DNA of 12,874 nucleotides from an uncultured Ruminococcus sp. (GCA_946188175.1 CAMHUJ010000011.1:1-12874); one strand, 5' to 3'. Positions 1 to 7,468 are shown, counted from the stretch's first letter. Translations and numbers: made by a program. The notes: a model not told the origin generated them from the letters alone.

Positions 1-141
1 AAGATGAGCGAGCAGGCGTTCGACGATCAGTGCACCGGTGCAAATCCGCGCTATCCGCTCATCAGCGAGATCAAGCAGATGTATCTGAATGCATATTACG
101 GCAAGAACAGCGAAAACAGTCTGAGAACAGGAGGTTTTTGA
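1..141 (+). CDS. adhE: Bifunctional acetaldehyde-CoA/alcohol dehydrogenase, C-terminal end (partial)
   Basis: Only the last 46 codons are present; the gene enters from the left edge and stops with TGA at 139-141. The segment reads AFDDQCTGANPRYPLISEIK followed by QMYLNAYYG. This closely matches the end of the iron-dependent alcohol dehydrogenase domain of AdhE, where the conserved DDQCTGANPR stretch lies shortly before the C-terminus. AdhE converts acetyl-CoA to acetaldehyde and then ethanol in two NADH-dependent steps during fermentation and usually forms cytoplasmic filaments (spirosomes). The tail after the conserved block is short (about 12 residues). A stand-alone iron alcohol dehydrogenase is possible because the aldehyde dehydrogenase half is outside the window, but this C-terminal signature is typical of AdhE. 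The next gene's ribosome-binding site lies inside its final codons. Confidence 0.88.
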   Translation, partial: KMSEQAFDDQCTGANPRYPLISEIKQMYLNAYYGKNSENSLRTGGF

Positions 142-142
142 T

Positions 143-901
143 ATGCTTTACAAGGAAGAACAGGTCATTGCGAAACGCCCGAAAAAGGTGATCTACCGCG
201 ACGGCGATACGGTCGTCAAGTTGTTCAGCGCGGATTATTCCAAGGCATCCGTGCTGAATGAGGCGCTGAATCAGGCGCGCGTCGAGGAGACCGATCTGCA
301 TATCCCGAAGATCATCGAGGTATTCAAGGAAGGCGAGCAGTGGGCGATCCGCTCCGATTATATCGAGGGCAAGACGCTCCAGCAGCTCATGGACGAACAT
401 CCGGAGAAGAAGGACGAATATCTCAGACAGTTTGTCGAGCTGCAAATGCTGATTCATACGAAGCGCGCACCGCTCCTGACAAAGCTCAAGGATAAGATGC
501 ACCGCAAGATCAGCGACAGCAAATTTGAGGCGACGGTCCGCTTTGAGCTGCATACGCGCCTCGAGGGCATGCCGAAGCACAAGAAGGTCTGCCACGGCGA
601 TTTCAACCCCTCGAACGTGATCATCACGCCGGACGGCACGCCCTATATCATTGACTGGGCACATGCCACGCAGGGCAATGCATCTGCGGATGTGGCGCGG
701 ACGTATCTGTATATGATGCTGAACGGGCAGGAGGAGCTTGCAAAGGAATATCTCCGGCTGTTCTGCAAGATGAGCGACACGGCGCTGCAATATGTGCAGA
801 ACTGGATGCCGATTGTTGCGGCATCGCAGTCGGTGAAGGAGAACAGCGAGGATGATTTCGAGCTGCTCTCGCGCTGGGTCAATGTTGTGGATTATGTCTA
901 A
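143..901 (+). CDS. Aminoglycoside phosphotransferase-fold kinase (TIGR02172-like)
   Basis: This 252-residue soluble protein has the APH/choline-kinase fold. Visible motifs are the ATP-binding lysine in VVKLF (K26), a likely helix-C glutamate (E40), the catalytic loop HGDFNPSN (151-158, catalytic D153) and the metal-binding IIDWA (D171). The ADVART stretch at 182-187 and the overall length fit the clostridial/Fibrobacter paralogous family TIGR02172. The substrate is unknown: members of the fold phosphorylate aminoglycosides, choline, homoserine or sugars, and family membership alone does not indicate antibiotic resistance. The start ATG lies one base after the adhE stop, with GGAGG at 129-133 inside the adhE coding region, so translation is probably coupled and the two genes cotranscribed. 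A hairpin terminator follows at 949-984. Confidence 0.88.
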   Translation: MLYKEEQVIAKRPKKVIYRDGDTVVKLFSADYSKASVLNEALNQARVEETDLHIPKIIEVFKEGEQWAIRSDYIEGKTLQQLMDEHPEKKDEYLRQFVELQMLIHTKRAPLLTKLKDKMHRKISDSKFEATVRFELHTRLEGMPKHKKVCHGDFNPSNVIITPDGTPYIIDWAHATQGNASADVARTYLYMMLNGQEELAKEYLRLFCKMSDTALQYVQNWMPIVAASQSVKENSEDDFELLSRWVNVVDYV

Positions 902-948
902 TGGGCGGGGAGCCCCCGCTGGCATATCTCTAAAGTTCTATTGAGAAA

Positions 949-984
949 GAAAAGGAGCGCAGAGGTTCTTGGCGCTCCTTTTTT
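949..984 (+). terminator. Rho-independent terminator after the kinase gene
   Basis: GGAGCGC (954-960) pairs with GCGCTCC (972-978) around an 11-base loop. The upstream A run can extend the stem into the following T run, which is six Ts at 979-984. This is a classical intrinsic terminator for the + strand adhE-kinase transcript and isolates it from the HSP90 promoter at 1020. Confidence 0.85.
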
Positions 985-1019
985 GCGGTGTGTGATGCAG
1001 ATAACGGCGCTGCCCGCCC

Positions 1020-1049
1020 TTGACATAAACGGGAAAATTGTGATATAAT
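1020..1049 (+). promoter_or_regulatory. Strong sigma-A-type promoter of the HSP90-like gene
   Basis: TTGACA at 1020-1025 and TATAAT at 1044-1049 are both perfect consensus hexamers, separated by 18 bases, with an extended -10 TG at 1041-1042. Transcription should begin near 1056, giving a leader of about 34 bases. No CIRCE-type inverted repeat or other heat-shock operator is visible, so expression looks constitutive unless an unrecognised operator is present. Confidence 0.85.
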
Positions 1050-1089
1050 GCGCATATCAGGATGTAAAAATGAAAGGAGGCAGAACGCC

Positions 1090-2880
1090 GTGCCGCAGGA
1101 AAACTTTGTATTTCAGGTCAATCTCGGCGGAATGATCGATATTCTCTCGAATCATCTTTACAGCTCGCCGGATGTCTTTGTGCGCGAGCTGCTCCAGAAC
1201 GCCGTCGATGCAATCGCGGCAAAGCGCAAAACCGGAATTGCATCTGCGCAGAAGGATGAGATCTGCCTGATTCTCTCCGAGGAAAACGGCAGACCGCTGC
1301 TCTGCTTTACCGATACCGGAACCGGACTCACCGAAGCCGAAATCCACCGCTTTCTCGCGGTCATCGGGCAGTCCTCGAAGCATGATCTGCAAAAGGGCGC
1401 CGTGCAGGAGGATTATATCGGCAGATTCGGCATCGGACTGCTCTCCTGCTTCCTTGTCTCCGATGTGATCCGCGTACAGACACGCTCGTATCAGACGCCG
1501 GAGCAGTCGCTTGAATGGTGCGGCAATCCCGACGGTACCTATACGATCACGCCCTGTGAGCCGCTGCCGGAGATCGGCACGCGCATTCTGCTCTCGCCGA
1601 AACAGGACGCCGACGCCTACTTCACGCCCGAAAAGCTGACCGCACTCGTGCAGTATTACGGACTGCCGCTGCCGGAGCCGATCTATCTGATACAGGGCGA
1701 AAAGCGCACGCTGCTCAATCCGCCCTTCCCGAGCGGTGAAACGCAGTATGCGCAGATCATGGCGCTCGGCGAATCGCTCTTTTCCGCGAATTTCTTAGGG
1801 TATATCCCGCTGGATTCCCCGACCGGACTGTTCTCCGGCGTGGCATATATCCTCTCGAATGAAACCGCGCCGACCGCGAAGCATTCGCACCGCATCTATC
1901 TGAAAAATATGCTGCTGACCGAGGACGGCGGCAGACTGCTCCCGAAATGGGCATTTTTCCTGCGCTGCTTTATCAATACAAACGGTTTGCAGCCGACGGC
2001 TTCGCGTGAGGATTTCTATGAAAACGGCGCACTCTTCCGCGCAAGGGAGGAGCTCGCGCACTGCATTACCGAATATCTGCGGTCGCTTGCGGAGAAGCAG
2101 GACCCGATGCTCCAGCGCATTGTCCGGATCCACCGGCTTGCGGTGCAGTCCGTTGCGATTGAGGATGACGCGCTCTACCGCGCATTCTTCCCCTATCTGA
2201 CCTTTGAAACCTCGTTCGGCACGCTGACGGGCAGCGATCTGCTCCATGCCGATACGCCTGTATATTATACGCCGTTTATCGACGAATACCGGCAGGTCGC
2301 GGCAATCTCCGCGGCACGGAATACGCTGCTTGTCAACGCAGGCTATACCTATGTTGCGCAGCTGCTCGAACGGATGCCGCTGTTCCGTCCGGATATTGCG
2401 GTCATGCAGATGAAGCCGGAGCGGCTCGATGCATTGCTTGAAAAGCCCGAATACAGCGATACGGCTGCCGCACTGCGTCTGCTTGCCGAATGCAATCAGG
2501 TGCTCTCGGATTACGATTGCAGCGCATCGCTCAAGCGCTTTGCACCGGCGGAGCTGCCTGTGCTGTATACGGTCAATGAGGAGGCGCTGCTGCTGCGTGA
2601 TATCCGCCACTCCATGGAGCAGACCGCCGATCTCTTCCGCGGTATGCTCGATGCCTTTGCGGAGGAATATCACGAGGAGGCAGTCGCCAAGCTCTATCTC
2701 AATACCGATAATCCGCTGATCCGCCGTCTCATGGATGTCTCTGACGGTGAAAAGCTGCGCTGCTGCTTAGAAATTCTCTATGTGCAGGCGCTGCTGACCG
2801 GCGGCTATCCGATGCGAAATCATGAAATGCAGCTGCTCAATACCGATCTGCTGCGGCTGCTGGACTGGAGCATCGGCTGA
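1090..2880 (+). CDS. HSP90-family (HtpG-like) ATPase, divergent clade
   Basis: The 596-residue cytoplasmic protein has a GHKL ATPase domain like HtpG. The N-box RELLQNAVDA contains E33, N37 and D40, the Mg/adenine-binding loop is DTGTG (D75, G77, G79), and the glycine-rich lid-end motif is GRFGIGLLS (111-119). In the middle domain SRED includes R306, the expected equivalent of the ATP-contacting arginine in the SRE motif of HtpG. The chain is slightly shorter than classical HtpG (about 624 residues), and the sequence resembles the separate HSP90 family annotated as PRK14083 rather than canonical htpG. I chose GTG 1090 because AAAGGAGG (1073-1080) sits nine bases upstream; an in-frame ATG at 1048 overlaps the -10 hexamer and cannot be in the transcript. 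The DUF1275 gene follows after 13 bases. Clients are unknown. Confidence 0.9.
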   Translation: MPQENFVFQVNLGGMIDILSNHLYSSPDVFVRELLQNAVDAIAAKRKTGIASAQKDEICLILSEENGRPLLCFTDTGTGLTEAEIHRFLAVIGQSSKHDLQKGAVQEDYIGRFGIGLLSCFLVSDVIRVQTRSYQTPEQSLEWCGNPDGTYTITPCEPLPEIGTRILLSPKQDADAYFTPEKLTALVQYYGLPLPEPIYLIQGEKRTLLNPPFPSGETQYAQIMALGESLFSANFLGYIPLDSPTGLFSGVAYILSNETAPTAKHSHRIYLKNMLLTEDGGRLLPKWAFFLRCFINTNGLQPTASREDFYENGALFRAREELAHCITEYLRSLAEKQDPMLQRIVRIHRLAVQSVAIEDDALYRAFFPYLTFETSFGTLTGSDLLHADTPVYYTPFIDEYRQVAAISAARNTLLVNAGYTYVAQLLERMPLFRPDIAVMQMKPERLDALLEKPEYSDTAAALRLLAECNQVLSDYDCSASLKRFAPAELPVLYTVNEEALLLRDIRHSMEQTADLFRGMLDAFAEEYHEEAVAKLYLNTDNPLIRRLMDVSDGEKLRCCLEILYVQALLTGGYPMRNHEMQLLNTDLLRLLDWSIG

Positions 2881-2893
2881 TGAAAGGCGGAGC

Positions 2894-3604
2894 ATGAAAC
2901 AAAAAACCGATTATCTGGAATGCGAAAAGCCGTGGGTCTACTGGCTGCTGATCATGGCGGCGGGCTGGTTCGGCGGCTATACCTTCATTCAGCGCGGCGG
3001 CGTCTTCTGCAACGCGCAGACTGCGAATATCGTCCTTTTCGGCATTGCGCTCGGACAGCGGAACTGGCAGCATGCAGCCTTTCTGCTGATCCCGATCTCG
3101 GCATATTTTGCGGGCGCATTTGTCTCGGAACTGCTCGGAAAAACGGTCAAGCGCTTCCGGTTTCTGCGCTGGGATACCATTCTCATCGGGATTGAGATTC
3201 TGGTTGTTGTGATACTCGGACTGCTTCCGGCAAGCTGCCCCGATCAGATCTGTCAGATCGCGCTGAATATCATCTGCTCGATGCAGTTCAATACGTTCCG
3301 GCAGGTCGAGGGGATTCCGGCAGCGACGACCTTCGTCACGAATCATATCCGTGAGGTCGGCTCGAATCTAGCAAAATATATGCGGCACCGCGATGAGAAA
3401 TCCGGCAGAAAGGTGCGCGTGCACGGGCTGCTGATTCTGTTCTTTGCACTCGGCGCGGTGCTTTCGGCGATCTGCTGCGAGTATCTGCATTACCGTGCGA
3501 TCTGGGGCAGCGGCGTTATTCTGCTGATTATTTTCATCCGGCTGGCACATGCCGACCGTTCCTATGAGCGCGCGCAGCTCGATCAGGTGCCGCACGGACA
3601 TTAA
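2894..3604 (+). CDS. DUF1275 (YoaK-family) integral membrane protein
   Basis: The product has 236 residues. The family signature is clear: GGYTFIQRGGVFCNAQTANIV near the N-terminus (about residues 27-47), and ICSMQFNTFRQVEGIPAATT in the second half. Hydrophobic segments lie near residues 15-31, 43-56, 60-79, 97-115, 180-200 and 206-221. DUF1275 proteins are small multi-pass membrane proteins of unknown biochemical role, sometimes proposed as transporters. The ATG at 2894 has an AAGGCGG-type ribosome-binding site at 2884-2890; an earlier in-frame ATG at 2822 lies inside the HSP90-like gene and adds an unrelated cysteine-rich segment, so I rejected it. With a 13-base gap to the upstream gene and no promoter between, it is probably cotranscribed with the HSP90-like gene. 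Confidence 0.9.
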   Translation: MKQKTDYLECEKPWVYWLLIMAAGWFGGYTFIQRGGVFCNAQTANIVLFGIALGQRNWQHAAFLLIPISAYFAGAFVSELLGKTVKRFRFLRWDTILIGIEILVVVILGLLPASCPDQICQIALNIICSMQFNTFRQVEGIPAATTFVTNHIREVGSNLAKYMRHRDEKSGRKVRVHGLLILFFALGAVLSAICCEYLHYRAIWGSGVILLIIFIRLAHADRSYERAQLDQVPHGH

Positions 3605-3640
3605 CACAAGCATGCCGTTTTCATTGTTTTCTATGTACAG

Positions 3641-3684
3641 AAAAAGCCGCTCGATCAAGCATGACGCGAAAATTGAGCGGCTTT
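3641..3684. terminator. Bidirectional terminator between convergent units
   Basis: AAAGCCGCTC (3643-3652) is exactly complementary to GAGCGGCTTT (3675-3684), and about three further pairs extend inward. Read on the minus strand the stem is followed by five Ts (complement of 3641-3645), a good intrinsic terminator for the leftward membrane-protein gene. On the plus strand the tail is only CTTTCCC, weaker but probably usable for the HSP90-DUF1275 transcript. Confidence 0.8.
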
Positions 3685-3712
3685 CCCTGTAGCATCAAAA
3701 AACAACGTTTTT

Positions 3713-4312
3713 TCAGCAGATGAAATTGCTGAAATAAGGGCTTGCTGACGGTGCTGCGGTTCCGGATGCTGCGGAGACATTCCGTTTTTCCGCATGCAGA
3801 TCACGGGTGATATAGAGGAACCAGATGTACAGCGCCGCAGCAGTCATGATCGCAAGCGGGTTCCAGCGAATGCGCGTGTTCAGATCAAAGAGCAGCGCCA
3901 GCGTCCCGATGCCGCGGACGGCAAGTCTGCTGAAGGCATAGCGGCGCGTTGCACGCAGAATCCATGCCGCAGCCGCAGCGGGCAGGAGCAGAAAGAGCCC
4001 GAACCGGATGACATACTCGTTCAGCGGGCAGTAGAAAATGCGCGCTGCTGCGTAGTATCCGCAGAGCACCGGAATCAGCAGGCTCAGTACCAGCAGCGCG
4101 GCATGCAGTCCGCAGCGCGAATGATACGCCCGTACCGTGCAGATTGTAATCCAGAAGAACAATCCGTAGCTGACAAGTCCGAGTGCCGCGACCGGATTGC
4201 CGCCGTACCAGCCGCCTGCTTCAAATGCGCTGATCTGCACAACCGCACCGAGTATGCCTCCGATCATTGCCGTCAAGAGAAATCCGATCATCAGTCTGTA
4301 TTGTTGTTTCAT
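3713..4312 (-). CDS. Putative six-helix membrane protein, unknown family
   Basis: I do not recognise this 199-residue protein. Six hydrophobic segments are visible, near residues 7-27, 41-60, 69-90, 100-118, 128-143 (weak) and 151-168, followed by a hydrophilic Ser/Ala/Pro-rich C-terminal tail. Positively charged residues (RATRR at 120-124, and RDLHAEKR after the last helix) separate the segments. No catalytic or transporter motif stands out. The chosen ATG (4310-4312) has a perfect AGGAGG ten bases upstream (complement of 4323-4328) and follows a TATAAT at 4338-4343. A longer in-frame start at 4366 would lie upstream of the -10 element and is unlikely. It follows an AI-2E-family gene on the same strand but has its own promoter. 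Confidence 0.75.
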   Translation of the reverse strand: MKQQYRLMIGFLLTAMIGGILGAVVQISAFEAGGWYGGNPVAALGLVSYGLFFWITICTVRAYHSRCGLHAALLVLSLLIPVLCGYYAAARIFYCPLNEYVIRFGLFLLLPAAAAAWILRATRRYAFSRLAVRGIGTLALLFDLNTRIRWNPLAIMTAAALYIWFLYITRDLHAEKRNVSAASGTAAPSASPYFSNFIC

Positions 4313-4337
4313 GGTTTGCCGACCTCCTTTTTTCTGC

Positions 4338-4366
4338 ATTATAGCACAGAAAACGGACGTATGCAA
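4338..4366 (-). promoter_or_regulatory. Promoter of the six-helix membrane protein gene
   Basis: On the minus strand TATAAT (complement of 4338-4343) is a perfect -10, and TTGCAT (complement of 4361-4366) is a partial -35 at 17-base spacing. The leader would be about 20 bases and carries the AGGAGG site. The promoter sits between the stop of the AI-2E-family gene (4395) and this gene's start. I found no terminator in that gap, so read-through from the upstream operon is also possible. Confidence 0.7.
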
Positions 4367-4394
4367 TGAACTTTCGGGAATCCTCAGCGTTTCT

Positions 4395-5513
4395 TCATGA
4401 ATCCTTCATCTCAGGTTTATTTTCTTTGGAGTTTTCCGGAAAACAGACCGCACAGAGCACCGCAGCAAGCGGTACGCCGAGCAGCATGCCGCTGATGCCG
4501 AATAATCCGCCGCCCGTGACAATCGCCGCAAGCACCCATGCCGAGGGCAGCCCGACCGACTGCCCCACAATCCGCGGATAGATCAGGTTGCTCTCGATCT
4601 GCTGCAAAATCACAATATACAGGATAAACCACGGTACGGCGCGCGGCTGCACGAGCAGCATCAGCAGTGCACAGGGAATCGTACCGAAAACCGGTCCGAG
4701 ATACGGGATCATATTCGTGATGCCGATAACCGCGCTGATCAGCACCGGATACGGAAAATGAAAGAGCTTCATCCCGAGAAAGCAGAGCCCGCCGAGAATC
4801 AGCGCCTCTTTGCACTGTGAGCTCAGAAAGCACGCGAAGGTATTGCAGATCATCCGGACATGCCGCAGCAGCGTATGCATCTTCGCGGCACGGTTTCCGC
4901 AGAGCTTTTTGAGCTGTCTTCCGAGCCGCGGCTTGTCCGCCAGCAGATAGAGCGCAAATACCGCGCCGATGCCGATATCAAACAGCACATCGACCAGCGA
5001 GGCGGTATAATCATAGGTTTTCCGCAGCAGAATCGGGATTTGCTCCTGCAAGCCGGAAAGCTGCTGTCCGAGCTGCTCCGCGGGAATCAGCCGCGCGACC
5101 GGCAGTGCTGCATATCTGGAAAACCATTGCCGGAGATTGTCGCTGTAGCTGCCGAGATGCTCGGAGAGCAGCGAGACCGAGCGCATGATCTGCGGCACGA
5201 GCACACAGATAATGCTGATCACAACAAAGACCGGCGGCAGCATCGCTCCGAGCAGCGAAACCGGCTGAATCCAGCCCGTCCGGATGCGGCGCTTTCCGGC
5301 GAACCGCGCAAAATCCCGCCGCAGGCGTTCATACGAGGGCTCGAGCATCGTTGCAAACAGAATGCCGAGCAGCAGCGGACGGAGCACATGCAGAAGCCGC
5401 AGCGCAGCAGCCCAGACCTGCCCGATATGCAGCAGCAGCGCCGCAAACAGCAGCAAAGCGGCGCCTGCCGATACAATCAGCCGGAACAGCGGCTCCTGAT
5501 ACGGTTTCTGCAT
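4395..5513 (-). CDS. AI-2E-family (PF01594) transporter-like membrane protein
   Basis: The 372-residue multi-pass protein has the family architecture: two N-terminal helices (about 11-30 and 42-58), a third near 90-110, a long amphipathic soluble region (about 110-190), then closely packed C-terminal helices. The diagnostic C-terminal motif is visible: YPRIVGQSVGLPSAWVLAA followed by IVTGGGLFGISGMLLGVPLA (about residues 313-352). The family includes proteins linked to autoinducer-2 export, Na+/H+ antiport, and the sporulation protein YtvI; the name does not prove AI-2 transport. The start is supported by GGAGG about eight bases upstream. It lies 19 bases after the stop of the peptidoglycan-binding gene, so it is probably the fourth cistron of the operon starting near 8131. 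It could be functionally unrelated to that set. Confidence 0.9.
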   Translation of the reverse strand: MQKPYQEPLFRLIVSAGAALLLFAALLLHIGQVWAAALRLLHVLRPLLLGILFATMLEPSYERLRRDFARFAGKRRIRTGWIQPVSLLGAMLPPVFVVISIICVLVPQIMRSVSLLSEHLGSYSDNLRQWFSRYAALPVARLIPAEQLGQQLSGLQEQIPILLRKTYDYTASLVDVLFDIGIGAVFALYLLADKPRLGRQLKKLCGNRAAKMHTLLRHVRMICNTFACFLSSQCKEALILGGLCFLGMKLFHFPYPVLISAVIGITNMIPYLGPVFGTIPCALLMLLVQPRAVPWFILYIVILQQIESNLIYPRIVGQSVGLPSAWVLAAIVTGGGLFGISGMLLGVPLAAVLCAVCFPENSKENKPEMKDS

Positions 5514-5532
5514 TTGCGCCCCTCCTTCGGAA

Positions 5533-6045
5533 TCAGATGCCGATTTGCAGCGTATTGATCAGCGCGGCAAGCCGGTTCCATGTATTGCGGTCGAGAATGC
5601 CGGTCTCCGGCAGCGCCGAGAGCGCCTGCAATTTCCGGACGGCTGCCGCGGTCTCTGCATCATATACGCCGCTGACTGTCACCGGCAGCAGATTCGCATA
5701 ATGCTGCGCGGCAAGATTCAGCAGTACCTGCACAAGCTGCACAAGCTCGCCGCTGTCACGCTCCTGCAATAAAAACATGCCTGCCGGAAAGATCGTCAGC
5801 GGCGCTGCGGCATCGGTCAGCCGGTGATAGGTCTCGACAATCGAATTCCACGTATTGCTGTCGATTTCACCGGTCACGGGCAGCCCGTATGCCTGCTGAT
5901 AGGCACGGACGGCAAGCGCTGCCTCCTCGGTGTATTCCTTCCCCGGCAGGACAATCGGAATGCGGCTGTCCCGCAGTGCGATCTGATAGAGCAGCCCGAG
6001 AATCTCCTCGGTATGCTCCTGTTTCTGCGCGTCGGTATAGAGCAT
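5533..6045 (-). CDS. Small protein with two peptidoglycan-binding modules
   Basis: The 170-residue protein consists almost entirely of two PG_binding_1-like helical modules, about residues 8-72 and 85-162. Each ends in the characteristic pattern of this fold: VRAYQQAYGLPVTGEIDSNTW in the first and VRKLQALSALPETGILDRNTW in the second. No signal peptide, transmembrane helix or catalytic domain is present. It probably acts as a cell-wall-binding accessory to the SpoIID-like protein, whose gene ends 15 bases upstream and whose modules it resembles; this is inference. AGGAGG (complement of 6051-6056) lies five bases before the ATG. Close similarity of modules between the two genes suggests partial duplication within the operon. 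Confidence 0.85.
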   Translation of the reverse strand: MLYTDAQKQEHTEEILGLLYQIALRDSRIPIVLPGKEYTEEAALAVRAYQQAYGLPVTGEIDSNTWNSIVETYHRLTDAAAPLTIFPAGMFLLQERDSGELVQLVQVLLNLAAQHYANLLPVTVSGVYDAETAAAVRKLQALSALPETGILDRNTWNRLAALINTLQIGI

Positions 6046-6060
6046 CAGAACCTCCTGTTC

Positions 6061-7455
6061 TCACCGGATCGTATAGCCCGGTGCCTGATAGGGGCGCTTG
6101 CCTGCGCCGCATTTCATTTCAGAATAGACGCCGGTGATCGCATCCCATGTCACCGGACCGACCTGCCCGTTCGCCGTCAGACCGTATTCACGCTGGAACG
6201 CCTGCACGGCAGCCTTCGTCAGCGGTCCGAAGTATCCGGTATCGGAGACCGGACGGATGTTGTCGTCATACTGCGCGATGAAGGTCAGATACTGCTGCAA
6301 ATACCGGACATACTGACTCGTGACGCCTTCCCGCAGCAGCGTATTCGGATAGAGCCGCGCACATTCCTGCGGCGGATTGGATGCGAGAATACCGGCATAT
6401 GCGCGGTAGATATCGTTCCATGTGCGGCGGTCGGCAATGCCGGTCTGCGGCAGCCCGTAGGTCTGCTGGAAGGAGCGCACCGAAGCGGCGGTCTCCGCAT
6501 TGTATTCGCCGGTGATCCGCAGCGGCAGAACACTCTGATAGTATGCACCGATCACTGCCAGATAATACTGAAACGCGCGGACAGCATCGCCGTAATCGCC
6601 CTCGCGCAGGACACTCGGGAAGCTGCGCTGCAATTCGTTGTAGTTTAACCCCTCGGAATCCAGCTCCGCAAGGCGCTTGACACTGACATAGATATATGAG
6701 ATTCTGTTCCATGTCGCCGCATCGACAATGCCGGTCTGCGGCAGATCAAACACCGACTGAAATACTTTGACTGCCGCTTCGGTCTGCATATCAAATACGC
6801 CGTCTGCGTCGGCAATCTTCGGGATCGCAGGAAAATTCCGCGCGATCCGGTTGAGCTGAATCTGAATCGTCTGCACATCCCTGCCGACCATGCCGTTCTG
6901 CTGCGGCATCCCCGGGTAGCTCGGCTCCGGCGCACGGATCTCCCGCGCACGGACGATGTCAATATCGCTGCCGTAATAATACTGCAAAATCTCATAGGGA
7001 ATCATGCCCTGATTCGCAAGCTGCACTGTCCCCCACTGCGAAAGCCCTGCGCAGCTTGTGCGGGAGCCGTCACAGAAGGCTGCAAACAGCGGCTCATAGA
7101 CATCTGTGCGCTGCCGCCGGATATAGGACGGAAACAGCTCCTCACAGAGCCGGCTGATGTTGTCAAACAGCTCGCGCCCGTAGACAAATGCCTGATCATA
7201 CTGCGTCGTGCTTGTGATATCGAAGGGATAGCCGCGCGAGCGGTACCATTCGGTATAGATGCGGTTGAGCGCATAGGTATTGATCACATAAATATTGGCG
7301 CGCAGGGAATTCTCCGGCCATGTCGGATAGATTTCGCTGCATGCCGAATTTTTCAGATAGCTGATATAGGGGATCGTGACATTCGCCGCATCGGAATCCG
7401 GCAGCCCGAGATGCACGGTGATCGTATCCGGAATAAAAACCTCTCCGCTGAGCAT
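6061..7455 (-). CDS. SpoIID/LytB-like domain protein with three peptidoglycan-binding modules
   Basis: The 464-residue protein starts at ATG 7455, preceded by AGAGGAG. Residues about 24-165 look like a SpoIID/LytB domain: IPYISYLKNSACSEIYPTWP contains E41, at the position of the catalytic glutamate of SpoIID, followed by LRANIYVINTYALNRIYTEW and later CDGSRTSCAGLSQWGTVQLA. SpoIID itself is a lytic transglycosylase cutting glycan strands during engulfment, so a glycan-cleaving role is possible but untested here. Three PG_binding_1 modules follow (about 186-255, 279-352, 370-443), each ending with a conserved TWN/TWD. No N-terminal signal peptide or transmembrane segment is visible. The gene is 13 bases after the beta-domain gene and 15 bases before the two-module gene. 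An in-frame ATG at 7524 lies inside the preceding gene and is unlikely. Confidence 0.85.
   Translation of the reverse strand: MLSGEVFIPDTITVHLGLPDSDAANVTIPYISYLKNSACSEIYPTWPENSLRANIYVINTYALNRIYTEWYRSRGYPFDITSTTQYDQAFVYGRELFDNISRLCEELFPSYIRRQRTDVYEPLFAAFCDGSRTSCAGLSQWGTVQLANQGMIPYEILQYYYGSDIDIVRAREIRAPEPSYPGMPQQNGMVGRDVQTIQIQLNRIARNFPAIPKIADADGVFDMQTEAAVKVFQSVFDLPQTGIVDAATWNRISYIYVSVKRLAELDSEGLNYNELQRSFPSVLREGDYGDAVRAFQYYLAVIGAYYQSVLPLRITGEYNAETAASVRSFQQTYGLPQTGIADRRTWNDIYRAYAGILASNPPQECARLYPNTLLREGVTSQYVRYLQQYLTFIAQYDDNIRPVSDTGYFGPLTKAAVQAFQREYGLTANGQVGPVTWDAITGVYSEMKCGAGKRPYQAPGYTIR
6435..6744. repeat. Duplicated 19-base segment inside peptidoglycan-binding modules
   Basis: An identical 19-base sequence occurs at 6435-6453 and 6726-6744, encoding the conserved LPQTGI turn of modules 2 and 1 of the SpoIID-like protein. 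A copy with one mismatch over 18 bases occurs at 5596-5613 in the neighbouring two-module gene. This fits module duplication, or selection on the motif combined with codon bias. It is not a mobile element. Confidence 0.6.
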
Positions 7456-7468
7456 ATTGCCGCTCCTC

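Noticed and set aside
143..901. Antibiotic-resistance gene
   Set aside because: The fold matches aminoglycoside phosphotransferases, but the sequence fits the broader TIGR02172-type kinases and there is no resistance or mobile context.
71..925. Long minus-strand open frame of 284 codons opposite the kinase gene
   Set aside because: It lies antisense to a well-supported kinase and the adhE end, has no plausible ribosome-binding site and a low-complexity Arg/Leu/His-rich composition typical of shadow frames in GC-rich coding DNA.
1795..2673. 292-codon minus-strand frame opposite the HSP90-like gene
   Set aside because: It is antisense to a clearly conserved ATPase and its Arg/Gln/Cys-rich composition shows no domain; a shadow of the real reading frame.
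5824..6648. 274-codon plus-strand frame opposite the SpoIID-like and two-module genes
   Set aside because: It spans two real minus-strand genes and their intergenic gap, and mirrors the repeated modules; no start signal or recognisable domain.
6436..6744. LPQTG motifs resembling sortase sorting signals
   Set aside because: They are internal turns of peptidoglycan-binding modules, repeated once per module, and are not followed by a hydrophobic segment and a charged C-terminal tail.
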